Shown: piece by piece, positions 59,929 through 64,000 of the stretch | How the letters are laid out: the number at the start of each line of letters is the position of its first letter | Numbering within the stretch: the stretch's first letter is position 1 | Assembly (NCBI RefSeq): GCF_004912145.1 | Contig: NZ_STGT01000004.1 | Location: forward strand, 62,001-126,000 | Length of the DNA: 64,000 nt | Reading direction: 5' to 3' | DNA from: Peteryoungia rhizophila | Lineage (GTDB): Bacteria > Pseudomonadota > Alphaproteobacteria > Rhizobiales > Rhizobiaceae | The notes under the pieces: generated by a model | Seen by the model: the letters and a program-made list of their open reading frames with translations, nothing else | What the model was told of the DNA's origin: nothing | Databases searched by the model: none | Made by a program: the position numbers and the translations under genes

Positions 59929-60654
59929 TCAGCCAAGTCCGGCGGCAAGGAGTGCCTTGACGCTTTCATCGAAATGTTTTGCCATCAGATGGCTTGCCGC
60001 CTGTGGATCCCCGGCAAGGATGGCCTCGGCTATCGCTACGTGAAGCGCATTCATGGCCCGTCGCTCTTCATCAGAGGAGCGACTGCGCCATCCGATGGGC
60101 CAGGTCTGTTGCGAGACACCTTGAAATGCGCCGATAATCATTGAAAAGATCGGGTTCTTCGAAGCCTTCGCAATGGCCAGATGGAAGGCCAGATCGTGCT
60201 CCATCACCCTCTCAGGCGAATGAAACTGCGTTTGCATGGCCTGGGCATTTTCCAGAATGCTGCGCGCCTCTGCGTCTGAGCGCCTAAGTGCAGCAAGACT
60301 GGCTGTGCGCACTTCGATCGTCCGCCTCACATCGTAGATTTGATGGACGCTGATCTGCTCGGTTTCGACACCGTGTTCGATCATCAGTGCCATTGCACCA
60401 TGGTCAAGCTGCGCAACGCGCGCGCGCTTTCCCACATGCAGATCAAGCAGTCTCATGGCTGCGAGCGACCGGAAGGCTTCGCGGATCACGGTACGTGACA
60501 CATGCAGCTCCTTCGACAGGGCCAGCTCGCTTGGGAGGCTGTCACCCGGACCAAGCCCCTTGTCGCGGATATAGGCCGTGACGGCGCCGATCACGCCACC
60601 AACCAGTCCAGCATGCCCAGCCTCAACCAACCCCACCGATAAACACCCATCCAA
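59929..60654 (-). CDS. FadR-subfamily GntR regulator
   Basis: About 241 residues from a TTG at 60654; a GTG 18 bases further in is also possible. The winged helix is LPSELALSKELHVSRTVIREAFRSLAAM (key part HVSRTVIREAFRSL). The FCD effector domain occupies the rest, with metal-binding Asp/His candidates in VMEHDLAFHLAIAKAS and the His of LHVAIAEAI. It heads the operon with the sugar-acid dehydratase. A perfect palindrome at 60658-60682 directly precedes the start and is the likely operator. Confidence 0.9.
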   Translation of the reverse strand: MDGCLSVGLVEAGHAGLVGGVIGAVTAYIRDKGLGPGDSLPSELALSKELHVSRTVIREAFRSLAAMRLLDLHVGKRARVAQLDHGAMALMIEHGVETEQISVHQIYDVRRTIEVRTASLAALRRSDAEARSILENAQAMQTQFHSPERVMEHDLAFHLAIAKASKNPIFSMIIGAFQGVSQQTWPIGWRSRSSDEERRAMNALHVAIAEAILAGDPQAASHLMAKHFDESVKALLAAGLG

Positions 60655-60657
60655 ATC

Positions 60658-60682
60658 GCAAAACCTGTCCTACAGGTTTTGC
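60658..60682. promoter_or_regulatory. FadR-type operator palindrome
   Basis: GCAAAACCTGT (60658-60668) and ACAGGTTTTGC (60672-60682) pair perfectly around CCT. The core TGT-N3-ACA fits the consensus of FadR-subfamily sites. It lies four bases before the regulator's start. Confidence 0.65.
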
Positions 60683-61330
60683 CAAGCCTTGTTCATTTTG
60701 TCAAAATCTGTCTGTCACTGGGCACGGCCTGGACTTCCTTTTGTCCCCTGAACTCCCGGTACAGTTTGATGCAAAAAGTCTCCGATGCACCCTGGAGGAT
60801 GCAGGTAGAGGTTTTAGGAGTTGCCGACGCAAACAACAGAAACCCGCAATTGTCGAGGCGCGCCAAGCCACAGCTTTGCTGGCTCGTTAATCGCGAGAAC
60901 AAGCATCCATGTGCTCATGTTGGGCGCGATCGTCCAGACATGGAAAGTATCGACGGCCATCGAGAGCGGTGAAGAACTAGAGACTGCCGGCAAAGAGTTG
61001 ATTGCGCTCAGCGAGACCTTTGCAGTCTGACACAGGCTCTCTTTCGCACTGGTCGATTCAACCCTTTGCTCACGCGACACCATACTGCATCCCGGATCAA
61101 AGCCGCGCCTGCGCGAGATCCGGGTCAGACAATGAAGAATATCGGAGCTTTCAGCATCGCGGCGACCGAAGGGCGCGAAAGCGGGAATTCTCGACACGTC
61201 AGGGCCGGGAAAAGCGAAGCCGCAGGAGCCTGAGCATAGCGACCCAACGGGGCAGGCGGGAACGACTTCGCCCGGCCATGGCGTTCCGCATGAAGGGGCA
61301 GAATGAGCTCCGTAGCAAACAACGCCACCC
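60683..61330. other. 648-base region without a recognised gene
   Basis: Several frames are open on both strands: a plus frame at 60821-61030 and a long minus frame up to 61377. None has a family resemblance or a ribosome site. It may hold the remains of a gene that can no longer be identified. Confidence 0.4.
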
Positions 61331-62221
61331 TCACCGCCCCGGCCTCCCCAGTGTCCGGGCAATATCGATGATATCATCGCGAGCCGCCGTCGGATCGTCC
61401 TTGCTCCAGGCGACGCCCAGCCCGATCTTCAGGTCGATGCCGGTCACTTTCTTGAGCACCACATCCCTGCCCGGCAGGTCTCCTGTCCATTCCGGGGCAA
61501 AGCCGACACCAAGGCCTGAGGAGACCAGCGAGATCAGCGAGAAGGTGTCGTCACAGGTATAGGCGACATTGTCGTTCAGCCCATGCTCCGCGAAGGTCTC
61601 GGAGAAATAGCGCTCCGTATAGGAGAGGTTCTGCCGCTTGAATGCGATGATCTTCTCATGGCGCAGATCCTCGACCGTCACCTCTTGTCTCGATGCAAGC
61701 GGATTTCCCATCGGCACTGCCAGCAGATAACGCTCATGGGCAATCGAGAAGAAGCGCAAGGATCCGATGTTCTCGACAGGACGGATGAAGCCAAGGTTCA
61801 GCTTTCCGCATTCCAGCTGCCGGATGATGTCGGCCGTCGAACCATTCGACACATGCAGGCGAATATCGGGAAACTTCCGGCCAATCCGGGCGAGGAATGC
61901 CGGCAGTACACCCGTTGTTGCCGGATAGATCGTGCCGATCCTGATCTCCCGCATCGTCCTGCCTCCAGCCGCACGCGCCATCTCGGCGGATAGATCGAGT
62001 TCTCCCAGCATCCTCACACAGCGATGGTAGAACACCTCCCCTGCCCGCGTCAGCTCGACCTTGCGTGTCGAGCGCGTCAGCAATTGAACACCCAGCCCCC
62101 GCTCAAGCGACTGGACCTGCGTGCTCAGTGCCGGTTGGGCGATGTTCACGCGCATGGCGGCTCGACCGAAGTGCAGCTCCTCCGCGACCGCGACAAAGTA
62201 GGAGAGTTGGCGGAGTTCCAT
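61331..62221 (-). CDS. LysR family transcriptional regulator
   Basis: 296 residues beginning MELRQLSYFVAVAEELHFGR, with the helix-turn-helix AAMRVNIAQPALSTQVQSLE. The effector domain has IRIGTIYPATTGVLPAFLAR near residue 95 and LISLVSSGLGVGFAPEW near 235. The family is the CbbR/BenM-like group. Its divergent neighbour is a small XRE gene, and no metabolic target lies next to it. It may act elsewhere. Confidence 0.93.
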   Translation of the reverse strand: MELRQLSYFVAVAEELHFGRAAMRVNIAQPALSTQVQSLERGLGVQLLTRSTRKVELTRAGEVFYHRCVRMLGELDLSAEMARAAGGRTMREIRIGTIYPATTGVLPAFLARIGRKFPDIRLHVSNGSTADIIRQLECGKLNLGFIRPVENIGSLRFFSIAHERYLLAVPMGNPLASRQEVTVEDLRHEKIIAFKRQNLSYTERYFSETFAEHGLNDNVAYTCDDTFSLISLVSSGLGVGFAPEWTGDLPGRDVVLKKVTGIDLKIGLGVAWSKDDPTAARDDIIDIARTLGRPGR

Positions 62222-62315
62222 CTAATCGTTCCTCATCGATCCATCGGAGACGATTATGCCTTATATGTATAGAATAGCCAGTTATTTTATTGATTGCGAT
62301 TTCCGATGATGCGGT

Positions 62316-62579
62316 ATGACACCGCGCGAATTGCTGGCCTGGAACATACGGAAACTGAGGGTGGAGCGAGGTCTCTCACAAGAGCGGTTAGCTCTGGAGG
62401 CCCAGGTTGAACGCGTCTCCATCTCGCAGATCGAGCGGAAGCAGGTAAACTTGGGTATCGATTCATTGGGGAAGATTGCTCAGGCATTGAACTGCGCTGT
62501 ATCTGACCTTCTGATGATGCCACCGCCTGGAGACAAGATGCCTCCCGTTCTCCGCCCCGGTCGCAAGAACAGTAACTGA
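62316..62579 (+). CDS. small XRE-family helix-turn-helix regulator
   Basis: 87 residues. ELLAWNIRKLRVERGLSQERLALEAQVERVSISQIERKQ is the XRE domain (key parts RGLSQERLALEA and ISQIERK), followed by LGKIAQALNCAVSDLL. The C-terminus is a short proline-rich tail. Such proteins are common in rhizobia as repressors of phage-like or restriction genes, but none is adjacent. Divergent from the LysR gene. Confidence 0.88.
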   Translation: MTPRELLAWNIRKLRVERGLSQERLALEAQVERVSISQIERKQVNLGIDSLGKIAQALNCAVSDLLMMPPPGDKMPPVLRPGRKNSN

Positions 62580-63130
62580 TCCCTCTATGGCTAATGGCAC
62601 AGGAAGGGATCACAGGCAGACCGCCCAGGTGCATGAAACTAGAACGCGCAAGACAGCGGTTTAAAGAACAATCGCCCGCCTTGTCTAACTAGACTCCACA
62701 CAACGAAAAATTGGCAATCTGTACGGCTGACAACGGCCCGTTCAATGATAGTAGGACGCTTGTCATCCAATCGCTGCAGTCGCCGTCCTGCAGCAGTCTT
62801 GGAGTACGCCTTGGCACAGCCCCTGGCGACAATCGCTAGCTTGCAATTGCGAACCCACACCATGGGACGGAGCACGTCGGAGACAGACCTACTCTACGGC
62901 TCGCACCCCCGCGCTTGACCGCCGATGCTGCCAATGAGCCGCTGGCCCCAGCCACCCTGAAATAGCGCCTCTGACTGTCTCGAACGCCGGCGGACGCCTT
63001 CTCACATCCCTACACGCGCTTGAAGCGATACCCAAACATGATATGTTCTTTTTTTGTTCATGATCCGCTGTTCTGGATCAGTGATCACGGAATCGCACTA
63101 ACCCATGCTTCAACAATCAGACGAGCACGC
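62580..63130. other. 551-base intergenic region before the helicase gene
   Basis: A minus frame at 62639-62875 has no family resemblance. Near 63040-63060 there is an AT-rich TATGTTCTTTTTTTG segment that may be the helicase promoter. Nothing else is seen. Confidence 0.4.
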
Positions 63131-64000
63131 ATGACCGCCCATCTGGAAAACCTAAACGAACGGCAACGGGAAGCGGTCACCCATGGCGTCGGCTTAGCCG
63201 ATCAATCCGCGGCAGGTCCGCTTCTCATCATCGCCGGCGCCGGTTCCGGCAAAACGAACACGCTCGCCCATCGCGTCGCCCACCTGATCCTCAACGGTGC
63301 CGATCCACGCCGGATCCTGCTGATGACCTTTTCTCGCCGTGCAGCTTCCGAAATGGCACGCCGTGTCGATCGGATCTGCCGGCAGGTGCTGGGCGACAAG
63401 GCCGTCGCGGACGGGCTTTTATGGTCGGGCACCTTCCATGGGATCGGGGCAAGACTGCTCAGGCTTTACGCCGAACAGATTGGCCTCGCCGTCGATTTCA
63501 CGATCCATGACCGCGAAGACAGTGCCGACCTGATGAACCTTGTGCGCCACGAGCTTGGCTTCTCGAAGACCGAGACCCGCTTTCCCACAAAAGGAACCTG
63601 CCTTGCGATCTATTCGCGCGTCGTTAACGCCGTGAGCTCGATCGCAGAGGTCCTGAAGTCCGCCTATCCCTGGGCGATCAACTGGGAAGAGGAGCTGAAA
63701 ACGCTGTTTGCAGCTTATGTCACGGCCAAACAGGCGCAGGGCGTTCTCGATTATGACGACCTCCTTCTCTACTGGGCGCAGATGGTCTCGCATGCGGAGC
63801 TGGCCGACGATATCGGCAACCGCTTCGACCATGTCATGGTCGACGAGTACCAGGACACCAACCGGCTGCAGGCGCAGATCCTGATGTCGCTCAAACCCGG
63901 CGGCCGTGGCCTGACCGTCGTTGGCGACGATGCCCAGTCGATCTATTCGTTCCGGGCCGCGACCATCCGAAACATCCTCGACTTCCCGAATGAGTTTTCG
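63131..64000 (+). CDS. UvrD/Rep-type ATP-dependent DNA helicase (partial, runs off the right edge)
   Basis: The first 290 residues are present and the frame is open at the window edge. The start MTAHLENLNERQREAVTHG is the Q-motif region. Walker A is AGAGSGKTNTLAHR, motif Ia LLMTFSRRAASEMARR, motif II VMVDEYQDTNRLQAQI (DEYQDT), and motif III VVGDDAQSIYSFRAA. Superfamily 1A helicases unwind DNA 3'-5' in repair. The C-terminal motifs lie outside, so UvrD, PcrA or a paralogue cannot be separated. Confidence 0.93.
   Translation, partial: MTAHLENLNERQREAVTHGVGLADQSAAGPLLIIAGAGSGKTNTLAHRVAHLILNGADPRRILLMTFSRRAASEMARRVDRICRQVLGDKAVADGLLWSGTFHGIGARLLRLYAEQIGLAVDFTIHDREDSADLMNLVRHELGFSKTETRFPTKGTCLAIYSRVVNAVSSIAEVLKSAYPWAINWEEELKTLFAAYVTAKQAQGVLDYDDLLLYWAQMVSHAELADDIGNRFDHVMVDEYQDTNRLQAQILMSLKPGGRGLTVVGDDAQSIYSFRAATIRNILDFPNEFS

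Noticed and set aside
62639..62875. 78-codon minus-strand frame
   Set aside because: No family, no ribosome site, and located in otherwise empty DNA.

Overview
The window reads as a chromosomal or chromid segment of an alphaproteobacterium, most likely Rhizobiaceae. The grounds are GC-rich coding sequence, ATGA/TGATG-coupled operons, many LysR, AraC and GntR regulators, a tripartite tricarboxylate transporter and the general gene repertoire. This is inferred from gene content only; no rRNA or tRNA gene was seen.

Layout. (1) 1-12853: a branched-chain amino acid catabolic island. It holds a partial HSD10-type dehydrogenase, a divergent AraC regulator, and one nine-gene operon: branched-chain keto acid dehydrogenase (E1 alpha, E1 beta, E2, E3), isovaleryl-CoA dehydrogenase, methylcrotonyl-CoA carboxylase (beta, alpha), a MaoC hydratase and a CitE-family lyase. 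Together these would take the leucine keto acid to acetyl-CoA and acetoacetate. MaoC and CitE stand where an AUH/LiuC hydratase and an MvaB-type HMG-CoA lyase would be expected. (2) 12854-37500: an accessory zone. It has short regulator/enzyme pairs (NmrA/HxlR, GlxA-like/isochorismatase), an exported metallo-beta-lactamase-fold protein, three decaying copies of a short tyrosine recombinase, a MazE/MazF pair, a CPA1 antiporter, an exported FecR-domain protein beside a CHASE4-GGDEF-EAL protein, a cytosolic chemoreceptor with a GAF protein, cupin/AraC, an HNH protein, an orphan AAA ATPase, and a TetR-controlled DevBCA-type exporter followed by a LysR remnant. (3) 37501-43193: a divergent tripartite tricarboxylate transporter system (tctC, GntR/LacI-like regulator, tctB, tctA) with a lyase of the fumarase/aspartase superfamily. 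(4) 43205-45468: a truncated MpaB-type remnant, then ArsR/SRPBCC and small genes. (5) 45813-56336: exported oxidative enzymes. These are a 2Fe-2S/molybdopterin hydroxylase with cytochrome c, an MFS pump, an alpha/beta hydrolase, an SDR, a CMD-CMD-cupin protein and a cyclophilin-like protein, with a LysR regulator divergent from the hydroxylase, plus a DUF6152/DUF6644 membrane pair. (6) 56337-64000: an orphan GAD/DUF1851 immunity-like gene, an SDR, a FadR/enolase-superfamily operon, LysR and XRE regulators, and the start of a UvrD-type helicase.

Intergenic DNA in regions 2-6 carries degenerate copies of short palindromic motifs, several at the edges of the recombinase copies. Clear candidate operators lie between divergent or regulator-led units: TetR, GntR/tct, FadR, LysR/hydroxylase and the bkd palindrome. 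The most informative system is the leucine operon with its non-orthologous last two steps. The most unusual parts are the decaying recombinase family with its shared flanking motifs, and the lyase whose signature loop departs from the family consensus.
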